The notes beneath the pieces are model-generated. The model saw only the letters and a list, made by a program, of their open reading frames with translations. It made no database searches and was not told where the DNA came from. A program made the position numbers and the translations under genes. A stretch of DNA of 64,000 nucleotides, from contig JAZOTM010000040.1 of assembly GCA_045657625.1 (NCBI GenBank), forward strand, positions 21,810 through 85,809, written 5' to 3'. The stretch is from JAZOTM01 sp045657625 (lineage in GTDB: Bacteria > Bacillota > Clostridia > Lachnospirales > Lachnospiraceae). Below, one piece after another: positions 8,930 to 17,169 of this stretch (positions are counted from its first letter, which is position 1; each line of letters opens with the position of its first letter).

Positions 8930-10087
8930 TTACTCATTTCCCCTAGGTTTTTTCGGCGGTTTGGGACCCATAAACTGATAGAAATAGGTCTTAATCATTC
9001 CATTGTAGATCTTTCTGTTTTTGTCTGCTTTTCTACCAATATAGCGTTCCGCATCCTCATAACTGGTAATCATATACAAAGACCAAGAATCTAAGCCTGC
9101 ATAACTCTCACCAATGGTTTTATATAAATCCGGTAAGTTCTTCTTTTCTTCAATTCTTTCACCATAAGGTGGATTGGTAATAATAAATCCATATTTTTTC
9201 GGATGATGTAACTCTGCTACCGGTCTTTGTTGAAAATGAATCAAATTTTCTACTCCGGCACGCTTTGCATTTTCTCTGGCGGCTTTAATCACTTCTCCGT
9301 CAATGTCATAACCCTGAATATCTACTTGAATATCCAGATTTATTTCTTCTTGGGCTTCTTCCACTGCATCATACCACAATTGTTTCTCTATAAAATTTGT
9401 CCAGTGTTCTGCCAAGAAAGAGCGATTTAATCCCGGCGCAATATTCGCCGCCATCATAGCTGCCTCTATCGGGAAAGTGCCACTTCCACAGAAAGGATCT
9501 ACTAAAATACGGTCCTGTCTCCACGGAGTCAGCATAATCAACGCTGCCGCCAATGTTTCAGACACCGGCGCTTTACTCATCATCGTACGATAACCTCTTT
9601 TATGTAAAGATTCTCCGGTGGTGTCCAATACAACCATCGCCTCATCCTTCATAAAAAAGACGCGAATCGGATAATCCGCTCCGTCTTCCTCAAACCAATT
9701 TACTTCGTAAATACTCTTTAAGCGCTCAACAACAGCTTTTTTTACAATAGACTGAATATCTGAGGGACTAAACAATTTACTTTTCACCGAAGATGCTTTT
9801 TTTACCCAAAAACGACCATCTACCGGAATAAAATCTTCCCATGGCAAAGCCTTTACCGCTTCAAATAATTCATCAAAGGTGGTTGCTCGAAATCTTCCTA
9901 CCTGAAGCAAAACACGCTCTGCTGTACGTAAATGTATATTGGCACGACAAATGGCTTCCGCATCTCCTTCAAAGGTAATGCGTCCATCTTCTACCTGTAA
10001 AATCTCGTATCCAAGATCATAAATTTCCTTCTTTAATACAGATTCTAATCCGAAATGGCATGGTGCCACTAATGTATATCTATCCAT
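8930..10087 (-). CDS. THUMP-domain rRNA N2-guanine methyltransferase (RlmL/YpsC type)
   Basis: A SAM-dependent RNA methyltransferase of the group that makes m2G in 23S rRNA. The 385-residue protein has an N-terminal THUMP RNA-binding domain (about 50-155) and a Rossmann methyltransferase domain with SAM-binding motif DPFCGSGTFPIEAAMMA (about 197-213) and catalytic motif TNPPYGER. It is the length of the Bacillus YpsC protein, lacking the second methyltransferase half of E. coli RlmL. It is the first gene of the operon: its stop codon is followed directly by the ATG of the protease gene. Confidence 0.92.
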   Translation of the reverse strand: MDRYTLVAPCHFGLESVLKKEIYDLGYEILQVEDGRITFEGDAEAICRANIHLRTAERVLLQVGRFRATTFDELFEAVKALPWEDFIPVDGRFWVKKASSVKSKLFSPSDIQSIVKKAVVERLKSIYEVNWFEEDGADYPIRVFFMKDEAMVVLDTTGESLHKRGYRTMMSKAPVSETLAAALIMLTPWRQDRILVDPFCGSGTFPIEAAMMAANIAPGLNRSFLAEHWTNFIEKQLWYDAVEEAQEEINLDIQVDIQGYDIDGEVIKAARENAKRAGVENLIHFQQRPVAELHHPKKYGFIITNPPYGERIEEKKNLPDLYKTIGESYAGLDSWSLYMITSYEDAERYIGRKADKNRKIYNGMIKTYFYQFMGPKPPKKPRGNE

Positions 10088-10114
10088 AAAACTCCTTTTT
10101 TACGCTTTACAAAA

Positions 10115-10147
10115 CAATAGACCGAATGGTCCTCCATCGGTCTATTG
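10115..10147 (-). terminator. Terminator of the cyclic-nucleotide-binding-domain gene
   Basis: CAATAGACCGA and its complement form an 11-bp stem with an 11-base loop, followed on the minus strand by TTTTG. It separates the cNBD gene from the methyltransferase operon. Confidence 0.8.
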
Positions 10148-10169
10148 TACTACAAAACCACTATTTTTA

Positions 10170-12425
10170 CTATAATTCATAATATGCCAAAGTACGCTCA
10201 AATCCTTCTATATCTTCGCCTCCGGCATTTTTATATTTATCATATACTGCCTTGAATCTTTTCACTTCTTTTTCCTGCAACGTCAATTGCCGCTCTAATT
10301 TTTGTTGCATATTTGGATTCTGCATCAAAGCTGCTCTACACCCCTTAGAAAACGGTATATATTGGAATAAAATCTCTCTGGAAACCTTATTCAAACGCAT
10401 GCTTCCTTTGGATTCAAAACGAATCCAATTGATGTAATCCTTTACAAATACTTCTCTGAAATTATTCTTAGAACGGAATAATTCTTGGCGAATCTTCTCT
10501 TTGGTCTCCGGATTCAAATCATGATTCTTGCGGTAAAACTGCAAATAATCACAATATTCTGCCGTAAGAGATTTTTCTGTAACATCATTCCATCTAGCAC
10601 CCTGTACTTTTCTACAGTACTCCCAACGATAACGTCCTGCTATTTCTAAAATCATGTCTTCCATAGAAGTCTTTGTCAAAATCGGCATGGTAACTCTTGC
10701 TCGGGTATTTCTCTTGACACCTGCTGTTTCCTGCCACATCATTGCCTTTGTACCTGCATTTGGCATCAAAATAAAGTTCGGCAAAAATTCCTCTTTTAAA
10801 TCTTCTGCATTGATTCCATGCGCCGGATCCGAAAACCGAACATCATGATAAAACAAGGAATAATCGATATCCGTAAGATTTCGTATTGCAACCTCAATAG
10901 CAGATGCTGTTACCACCATTTTATCTACGGTTCCAATAATATCTCCCTCTGTCAAAATTGGACAGAAGGTAGTAATACGCCCATAAGTAGTACGATTATT
11001 GGATTGGAAGAAATTGTCTATTTCAAAATCGGTCTTTCTCTTTAAATCATCCTTCCAAATTGCTTCCTCTTCCGGTTTTAAATCACCGGATTTTTTCAAT
11101 TCTCTAAGATATCCCGGATAATCCAAATCAAATTCATTTTTCGATGGTTCATTTTCCCCATGTAAAACAGAACGAAGCCACGTAAAAATTGTGTATACAT
11201 GATTGTTTTCACACTGTTCAATTTCCTCGGCCAAATCATATAAATCATTCGCGTTATCTTCGCCCACAAGAGACACATCCATAAAACCAAAATTTAAAAA
11301 CATGCTGATAATTGGGTCCAAATCCACATCTGTGACCGCCCGATAAAATACCGGTTTGTATACTTCATAAAAATAATTCGTAATTTGTTTTCGTTGTTTT
11401 CTGGATTCATCATCCGTTGCATTTTTATCCGGAAGTTCGCGATATCGTTCAATTGCAGTACGAATCTCTTCCAGTCTTTCCGAAGGCAGTCCGGAATAAC
11501 TCAAAATCGTATCTAGACAATCTGCCTCTTCTTCGTCCTCTTCGTCTGAAATCTCTGCCGCCGCTACCACAACAGAAGAAAAATCATAGTTTTCATAAGC
11601 TTCTAGCATTTCTTCCAAATTAGTCTCTTCGTAAATCTGCGCATTTTTCGCAAATGTAGTAATACGCTCTAAAATTCCAAGAATTTGCGCTTTATCTGAG
11701 CTTTCATTGGAAATAACTTTGGCCATCTCAAAGATTTGCTCAAAAATGCTATGCTCATCTGTAGAAATAAGAATAGACTGGTATTTTTCAAAGAAATCAC
11801 GGAGTTCTGCACATTTCTCTGCTAAGTTCTCCATAATGGTTGCGAGATTTAAAACTCCACCTAAAAACATGGCATAATTCTTCAGAAAGCTAGGCTGCAG
11901 TTCTTGGGGTTTTAACTGTGCCATTTCTTTCAAGAAGTCTACTTGCCAAGACGGAATCATTACCGTATGATGCGCCAATGCACTATCTAACTCTACCGGT
12001 TTATGGATTACTTTTTGGTATTTTGACCCAAAACTCTTACATACCTGCATAGATTCCGTACAAAGACGTTGAAAGCCATTTTTTGCCTCCACGTAATTCT
12101 CATATAAGCGCAATACGCTTAAAGCAGTCTTTAATCCTGCCAAAAAGAATACCGGCGCATAGGCCTTTTCCTGAAAAATCTGCTTATAACTATCAAAATT
12201 TTCATAAGGAAATACATAAAACATACTATCCTCAGTGGTTACATAGTCATAAGTGAACTCTCCTCTCAAACTATCCTCAATTCCAATTAAATTTCCTTCT
12301 GTTAAAGGGATAAAATGACTCTCTGTCAAAATTGAAACATTCCCCTTTACCAACCAATAAATCTTATCAACACTATCTCCTTTATTGATAAAATGTTGAT
12401 CCTTTTGAATTTTTAAGGCTTCCAT
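10170..12425 (-). CDS. Large protein with N-terminal cyclic nucleotide-binding domain, function unknown
   Basis: A 751-residue soluble protein. Residues about 1-100 look like a cyclic nucleotide-binding (CRP-type) beta-barrel (FINKGDSVDKIYWLVKGNVSI; LTEGNLIGIEDSL). There is no helix-turn-helix and no membrane segment. The rest is mostly helical, with an acidic linker (SDEEDEEEADCLD) near residue 310, and I do not recognise any catalytic motif. The start at 12425 is chosen for the GGGGGT ribosome binding site 9 bases upstream; the frame stays open to a GTG at 12458. It is transcribed alone between a tRNA cluster and the RNA methyltransferase operon. A ligand-gated scaffold or enzyme is possible, but nothing supports a specific function. 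Confidence 0.8.
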   Translation of the reverse strand: MEALKIQKDQHFINKGDSVDKIYWLVKGNVSILTESHFIPLTEGNLIGIEDSLRGEFTYDYVTTEDSMFYVFPYENFDSYKQIFQEKAYAPVFFLAGLKTALSVLRLYENYVEAKNGFQRLCTESMQVCKSFGSKYQKVIHKPVELDSALAHHTVMIPSWQVDFLKEMAQLKPQELQPSFLKNYAMFLGGVLNLATIMENLAEKCAELRDFFEKYQSILISTDEHSIFEQIFEMAKVISNESSDKAQILGILERITTFAKNAQIYEETNLEEMLEAYENYDFSSVVVAAAEISDEEDEEEADCLDTILSYSGLPSERLEEIRTAIERYRELPDKNATDDESRKQRKQITNYFYEVYKPVFYRAVTDVDLDPIISMFLNFGFMDVSLVGEDNANDLYDLAEEIEQCENNHVYTIFTWLRSVLHGENEPSKNEFDLDYPGYLRELKKSGDLKPEEEAIWKDDLKRKTDFEIDNFFQSNNRTTYGRITTFCPILTEGDIIGTVDKMVVTASAIEVAIRNLTDIDYSLFYHDVRFSDPAHGINAEDLKEEFLPNFILMPNAGTKAMMWQETAGVKRNTRARVTMPILTKTSMEDMILEIAGRYRWEYCRKVQGARWNDVTEKSLTAEYCDYLQFYRKNHDLNPETKEKIRQELFRSKNNFREVFVKDYINWIRFESKGSMRLNKVSREILFQYIPFSKGCRAALMQNPNMQQKLERQLTLQEKEVKRFKAVYDKYKNAGGEDIEGFERTLAYYEL

Positions 12426-12490
12426 TTCAGAGGTACCCCCATTTTTCATTCTATTCACTTTTCAATATAACATTTATATATGCAAAAAAA

Positions 12491-12520
12491 AAGAAAGTCC
12501 TAAAAATTTAAGACTTTCTT
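12491..12520 (-). terminator. Terminator of the three-tRNA cluster
   Basis: AAGAAAGTC and GACTTTCTT form the stem, followed on the minus strand by nine T residues, 4 bases after the last tRNA. Confidence 0.85.
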
Positions 12521-12523
12521 AAC

Positions 12524-12597
12524 CGTGCATGAGAAGATTCGAACTCCCGACACCTTGGTCCGTAGCCAAGTGCTCTATCCAGCTGAGCTACATGCAC
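12524..12597 (-). tRNA. tRNA-Arg (ACG)
   Basis: Acceptor GTGCATG pairs with CATGCAC. The anticodon loop is CTACGGA (anticodon ACG, normally edited to ICG by TadA). The discriminator is G and CCA is not encoded. Confidence 0.95.
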
Positions 12598-12623
12598 ACT
12601 TTATTCTTTTTTTCAAAAGAAAA

Positions 12624-12707
12624 TGCCCATGACCGGAATCGAACCGGTACTGTATCGCTACAACAGGATTTTAAGTCCTGCGCGTCTGCCAGTTCCGCCA
12701 CATGGGC
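12624..12707 (-). tRNA. tRNA-Leu (UAA)
   Basis: An 84-base class II tRNA with a long variable arm. Acceptor GCCCATG pairs with CATGGGC, and the anticodon loop is CTTAAAA (anticodon TAA). CCA is not encoded. Confidence 0.95.
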
Positions 12708-12719
12708 AAGGTGTATAAG

Positions 12720-12792
12720 TGGGACCTACAGGGCTCGAACCTGTGACCCTCTGCTTGTAAGGCAGATGCTCTCCCAGCTGAGCTAAGATCCC
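12720..12792 (-). tRNA. tRNA-Val (UAC)
   Basis: Acceptor GGGATCT pairs with AGGTCCC. The anticodon loop is CTTACAA (anticodon TAC). First gene of the cluster. CCA is not encoded. Confidence 0.95.
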
Positions 12793-12828
12793 ATATTATT
12801 GCGGGCCATTTCCCTGACCCGCTTCGCT

Positions 12829-12858
12829 ATTATACAATGATTTTTCCATCTAAGTCAA
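12829..12858 (-). promoter_or_regulatory. Promoter of the three-tRNA cluster
   Basis: TTGACT (12858-12853) and TATAAT (12834-12829) with an 18-base spacer on the minus strand, about 37 bases upstream of tRNA-Val. Confidence 0.8.
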
Positions 12859-12948
12859 CACCTATTTTTACATTTTCAAATAGTTCTAATATTTAGATGT
12901 TTCATTGCAAATTAACTGTTAATATTCCCGTTTTTAAAACTGTTATGT

Positions 12949-14187
12949 TTACTCTGTTTCTTTATCAGAAGCATATCCAAGAGTAACCTCTACCTGGCTC
13001 TCTACATACTGTCCATTATTGCTTGTCATAACAGTTACGGTTACAGTATCGCCACCGCTATAAGATGAAATGACGGATGCCAACTGCGTTGCGGATGTAA
13101 TTTCCGTATCATCGATTGCTGTGATAATCTGACCTTCCTGTAAGCCTGCTGCTTCTGCTGCAGATCCTGATGCTACTTTTGCAATATATACACCTTCTGG
13201 CATATTGTAAGTAGAAGAGACATCAGAGCTTACATCGATACCTGAAATTCCAAGGTATCCAGCCTGTCCTTCTAAGTCTTCTAAGGTTCCATCAATAATT
13301 GCATTAATGATTTCTTTTGCGGTATTAATCGGAATTGCAAATCCCATACCTTCTACTGAGGTATCAGAATATTTTGAAGAGTTGATTCCGATAACTTCAC
13401 CGTTTGCATTTAATAAAGCGCCACCACTATTACCTGGGTTAATCGCTGCATCTGTCTGAATCAAAGATGCGGTTACTGTTTCATTTGTTGTAGAGTCCGT
13501 TGTTGTTACTTCACGATTTAATGCAGAAATAACACCGGTTGTTACAGACTGTCCATATCCAAGAGCATTACCTATGGCAATGGCTGTGTCACCAACCTGA
13601 ACTTCATCACTGTCACCTAAGGTTGCTACTGCTATAGAACTAATGGTATCTTCAGATAAATCGCTGATTGCCACTTGAACAACAGCTAAGTCGTTGGAAG
13701 AAGAAGTTCCTGTAATTGTTGCCGATGCTGTACTGTCATCTACAAACTGAACAGTTAAACTTGTTGATCCGCTTACCACATGGTTGTTTGTCACAATGTA
13801 AAGATACTCGTCATCCTGACCTACGATAATACCGGAACCGGCACTTTCACTTTCGTAAGTCTGTCCCTGACCAAACATGGTCTGATATTCTTCTACCGAT
13901 ACTGCTGTAATTGCTACAATGGATGGCATTACATTTTCTACGACGGTAGATACATCTGTTGCAGAAGTGTCAGTCGTTGCTACCACTCCTGAAGAACTTG
14001 TGCTAGAGGTAGATGTAGTTGTCAAACTGCTGTCTGATGAACTAGTCTCCTCACTTGTTGTAGTTTCTGTCTGGGTATTCCATACTTCTGTCACTCCGAC
14101 AAAAGTGCTTCCTGCTACGAGTCCAAATACGGCCGCTGTTGCGGCTATCTTTATGGCTTTCTTTGCTAGATACTTTAATATACTCAT
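12949..14187 (-). CDS. HtrA/DegP-like membrane-anchored serine protease
   Basis: An S1C serine protease of 412 residues that degrades misfolded extracytoplasmic proteins. A membrane anchor (about 10-32) is followed by a Ser/Thr-rich linker (about 38-75). The trypsin-like domain carries the triad His in TNNHVVSG, Asp in SSNDLAVVQV and Ser in NPGNSGGALLN. One PDZ domain covers about 310-400 (GYLGISG; GLQEGQIITAI). The start at 14187 follows AAAGGAG. Upstream lie about 450 bases of structured repeats (14223-14620), described separately, which may be its untranslated leader. Confidence 0.93.
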   Translation of the reverse strand: MSILKYLAKKAIKIAATAAVFGLVAGSTFVGVTEVWNTQTETTTSEETSSSDSSLTTTSTSSTSSSGVVATTDTSATDVSTVVENVMPSIVAITAVSVEEYQTMFGQGQTYESESAGSGIIVGQDDEYLYIVTNNHVVSGSTSLTVQFVDDSTASATITGTSSSNDLAVVQVAISDLSEDTISSIAVATLGDSDEVQVGDTAIAIGNALGYGQSVTTGVISALNREVTTTDSTTNETVTASLIQTDAAINPGNSGGALLNANGEVIGINSSKYSDTSVEGMGFAIPINTAKEIINAIIDGTLEDLEGQAGYLGISGIDVSSDVSSTYNMPEGVYIAKVASGSAAEAAGLQEGQIITAIDDTEITSATQLASVISSYSGGDTVTVTVMTSNNGQYVESQVEVTLGYASDKETE

Positions 14188-14295
14188 GATTCATAACTCC
14201 TTTCAAATTTGAAACTAATGTAGATTCGAATCGGGTGCAGAGACATTTTTGTGTTTGTCCCCCAAGAGAAACTTCGTGATTTGTTTTTATTACTC

Positions 14296-14329
14296 GAAAC
14301 CCTTTCACTGAAACCCTATTTCCGAAACC
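14296..14329 (-). repeat. Three GGTTTC hexamers at 14-bp spacing
   Basis: On the minus strand GGTTTC starts at 14329, 14315 and 14301, exactly 14 bp apart. These are complementary to the four GAAACC hexamers of the hairpin array (14435, 14472, 14509 and 14561 on the plus-strand side). In an RNA they could pair in a nested, multi-branched fold. Confidence 0.65.
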
Positions 14330-14409
14330 TTCATGCGGCTCCTGCCGCATGTTACATATGCAGAAAATTCGCTTGACAAGTTTACTTGTCAGAAGAATTT
14401 TCTGTATAT

Positions 14410-14571
14410 GGCCATTCCACGCATGTGGGATGGAGGTTTCGGTACCGGCCATTCCACACTTGTGGGATGGTGGTTTCGGTACCGGCCATTCCACGCTTGT
14501 GGGATGGTGGTTTCAAATAAAGGTTCTCTTGAGGCGTCCACCTCACAGATGTGAGATGGAGGTTTCACGGA
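14410..14571 (-). repeat. 37-bp tandem hairpin repeat, three units plus one diverged
   Basis: Units occupy 14410-14446, 14447-14483 and 14484-14520 with an exact 37-bp period and no spacer. A fourth, diverged unit lies at about 14535-14571. Each contains a 9-bp stem with a 4-base loop (CCATTCCAC with GTGGGATGG in units 1-3; CCACCTCAC with GTGAGATGG in unit 4) and ends in GGTTTC. The stem of unit 4 has changed on both sides, which keeps pairing. Confidence 0.8.
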
Positions 14572-14735
14572 TTGTGAAATACAAACGCGCATGCGATTCA
14601 CATACAAACGTCTCTGCAGCCTACCCACAAAACTCTATACCTTTTGTTCTATGCGCATATTTTATGATGTCAATGTGTTTCAATTTTGATAAAAGTGTTA
14701 AGAATATTTGCCGTATTTGTGATAGAAATGTGAAA

Positions 14736-14758
14736 AGGGGAGTCTTTACGACTCCCCT
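14736..14758 (-). terminator. Terminator overlapping the metH stop codon
   Basis: AGGGGAGT and ACTCCCCT form the stem; TTTTCACA follows on the minus strand. The stem includes the last codons of the methionine synthase gene. Confidence 0.75.
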
Positions 14759-17169
14759 AGTAAATGTTGCACCAAACGCACACAGTCTGCAGCGTCTCCG
14801 GAGTAACCATCTGCTCCGATTTCCTCTGCAAAACTTTCCGTTACTGCTGCTCCACCTATAATAATTTTTCCTGTATAATTTCGTTCCTTGGCTAACTCCA
14901 CCACATCCTTCATACGCATCATAGTGGTGGTCATCAACGCCGACAAACCAATAACTGCCGCATGCTCTTCTATAGCAGTATCTAAAATAGTAGAAGCCTT
15001 TACATCCTTACCTAAATCAATCACATGGTAGCCGTAATTTTTCAACATCAAAACCACCAAGTTCTTTCCAATGTCATGAATATCGCCTTCTACCGTTGCC
15101 ATAATCACTGTGGCTTTTTCCTCATCCCCATCTCCTTCCAGAAATGGTTCTAAATATTCCACCGCTGTCTTCATGGCTGTTGCACTGGAAATCAATTGCG
15201 GCAAAAAGTAAATCTTTTGCTCAAACAATTTTCCTACTTCGTTGATTCCGGGAATCAAATATTGATTGATAATATCTCCTGGTTTTTCACCCTCAGCCAC
15301 CGCTTTCTTGACATGATCTACAATGGCGCCTTTATTTCCTTTTTTGACATCCTCAATAATCATCGCCGCCAAAGGCATCTCTCCTGCCTGTGCTGCCTTG
15401 CTGTTTCCGGTAGACGGTGCATCTTCTTTCGCACGCTGCACACGCTCAATATAACGAATATCACTACCTTCTTTATGCAAAAGCATATCCGTTGCAAAAG
15501 CAATACTCATCAATAGTTCCTGCGACGGATTTGCAATGGCAAGGGTCAATCCCGCAGTAATTGCCATGGTTAAAAAGGCCGAATTCACATAGGGACGTTC
15601 CGGCAACCCAAAAGAGATATTTGAAAGTCCACACACAGTTGCCACACCCAGTTCGTCTTTGCAATAAGCAATGGTTTTCAAACATTCCTTTGCTGCTTCC
15701 TTGTCTGCACCAATGGTGGCCACAAGACCATCCACAATCACGTCCTTTTTAGACAATCCCAAGGACTCTGCTCGTTCAATAATCTTTCGAATGATGGCAC
15801 GTTTTTCTTCCTGATCCTTTGGCAAGCCTTCATCAGACACAGGCAAAAGCACAAACATCGCCCCATATTTTTTTGCTATCGGAAGTAATTTCTCAAACTT
15901 TTCGCTTTCCAACGAAATGGAATTGATCAATCCTCGTCCCGGATAAATACGAAGGGCTTCTTCGATTACATCCACATGACTGGAATCAATACACAACGGC
16001 AAATCCACTGTGGAAGTCACTTCGTAAATGGTATCCAACATCATCTGTTTTTCATTGATGCCGTTTAATCCCATGTTGACGTCCAAAATAGAGGCACCGT
16101 CTTCATTCTGTTGCACCGCCATGCTGCGTACCAAATCCAAACTGCCTGCACGAAGCTCCGCCTGCAGTTTCTTCTTTCCTGTCGGATTAATACGTTCTCC
16201 AATGACACGGAACGGTCCATCCAAAGGCAACTCTAAAAGTTCACGCTCAGAAGTTAAAACTCGACGTTTTTCCGTAATCGGTGCTTTTGATTCACAACCC
16301 TTTACCGCCTCCGTCAAGGCCTTTAAATGTGCCGGTGTCGTACCACAGCAACCACCGATGACATTTACTCCGGCTTCCACCAATTCTTTGCCGTAGGAAG
16401 CAAAGGTTTCCGGTTCCATTTTATAAACAGTATCTCCGTTTTCATCCAACTCCGGCAATCCGGCATTTGGCTTCGCCATAATCGGAATCCATGCATGGGC
16501 TTTCATTTTTTCTACCAAAGGCAACATCGCCTCCGGACCGGTAGAACAGTTCAATCCTACCACATCTACCCCTAAGTTCTGTAAAACTTCACAGGCAATT
16601 TCCGGTGTCGTTCCAAACAAAGTGCGACCATCGGTTTCAAAGGTCAAACTCGTCATAATCGGCTTATCACAAAGTTCCTTAATCGCTAAAACCGCTGCTC
16701 TGGTTTCCTGTAAACTCATCATGGTTTCCACTACAAATAAGTCCACATCCGCCTTTAAAATTGCGGCAACCTGTTCTTTATAAATATCTACCAATTCTTC
16801 AAAATAGGTTTCTCCAATGGGATGCAACTGCAAACCGGTCATGGTCAAATCCCCGGCCACGTATGCTTTCCCCCCGGCAGCTTCCTTGGACAACTTCACC
16901 AATTCCACGTTCATTTCTTCCAATTGTTCCCTTAAGCCATACTCCGCTAATTTCACGCGGTTGGCTGTAAAGGTAGGCGCATATAAAATATTGGTTCCGG
17001 CTTCCACGAAATCTCTCTGCAGTTCTATAAATTTTTCCTTATTTTCCAGAATCCACTTCTCCGGGCACACCCCAATCGGCATTCCCTTTTTTTGCAAGTT
17101 GGTTCCGGTTGCCCCATCCAAAATTACAATGTTTTCTTTACAATATGTTTGAAATTCTTGTTTTGTCAT
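14746..17169 (-). CDS. metH: Cobalamin-dependent methionine synthase, without activation domain
   Basis: Transfers a methyl group from methyl-tetrahydrofolate to homocysteine through cobalamin. The 807 residues hold three of the four MetH modules. The homocysteine domain covers about 1-290, with zinc-ligand cysteines in GLNCSTG and GGCCGTTPAH. The pterin-binding domain (about 310-570) starts after FRVIGERINPTGKKK. The cobalamin module (about 600-807) has the ligand motif DIHDIGKN. The C-terminal SAM-dependent reactivation domain of E. coli MetH (1227 residues) is absent, so a separate reactivation protein is expected elsewhere. Its ATG shares one base with the stop codon of the upstream gene (TAATG), implying coupled translation. 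Confidence 0.93.
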   Translation of the reverse strand: MTKQEFQTYCKENIVILDGATGTNLQKKGMPIGVCPEKWILENKEKFIELQRDFVEAGTNILYAPTFTANRVKLAEYGLREQLEEMNVELVKLSKEAAGGKAYVAGDLTMTGLQLHPIGETYFEELVDIYKEQVAAILKADVDLFVVETMMSLQETRAAVLAIKELCDKPIMTSLTFETDGRTLFGTTPEIACEVLQNLGVDVVGLNCSTGPEAMLPLVEKMKAHAWIPIMAKPNAGLPELDENGDTVYKMEPETFASYGKELVEAGVNVIGGCCGTTPAHLKALTEAVKGCESKAPITEKRRVLTSERELLELPLDGPFRVIGERINPTGKKKLQAELRAGSLDLVRSMAVQQNEDGASILDVNMGLNGINEKQMMLDTIYEVTSTVDLPLCIDSSHVDVIEEALRIYPGRGLINSISLESEKFEKLLPIAKKYGAMFVLLPVSDEGLPKDQEEKRAIIRKIIERAESLGLSKKDVIVDGLVATIGADKEAAKECLKTIAYCKDELGVATVCGLSNISFGLPERPYVNSAFLTMAITAGLTLAIANPSQELLMSIAFATDMLLHKEGSDIRYIERVQRAKEDAPSTGNSKAAQAGEMPLAAMIIEDVKKGNKGAIVDHVKKAVAEGEKPGDIINQYLIPGINEVGKLFEQKIYFLPQLISSATAMKTAVEYLEPFLEGDGDEEKATVIMATVEGDIHDIGKNLVVLMLKNYGYHVIDLGKDVKASTILDTAIEEHAAVIGLSALMTTTMMRMKDVVELAKERNYTGKIIIGGAAVTESFAEEIGADGYSGDAADCVRLVQHLLGES

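Larger units (their letters stand above)
14223..14620 (-). other. Structured leader region of htrA with hairpin array
   Basis: A 400-base stretch without a credible gene, made almost entirely of self-complementary sequence. The ends carry the inverted repeat TGCAGAGAC (14236-14244 with 14610-14618, extendable to about 13 bp in RNA). Inside, in minus-strand order, are one diverged hairpin, three hairpins in 37-bp tandem units, a long two-part hairpin (14359-14407) and an 8-bp hairpin CATGCGGC/GCCGCATG (14332-14351). The hexamer GAAACC precedes each of the first four hairpins, and three GGTTTC copies follow. It could be the 5' leader of htrA, an independent RNA or a mobile repeat. I do not recognise it as a known family. 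Confidence 0.7.

Noticed and set aside
14410..14520. Possible CRISPR array (37-bp repeats)
   Set aside because: The repeats are contiguous with no spacers, carry internal hairpins and a diverged unit, and no cas gene is near.
14333..14861. Open reading frames of 73-170 codons on both strands across the hairpin array
   Set aside because: They arise from the 37-bp repeats (not a multiple of 3, so the frame shifts between units), lack ribosome binding sites and run into metH.
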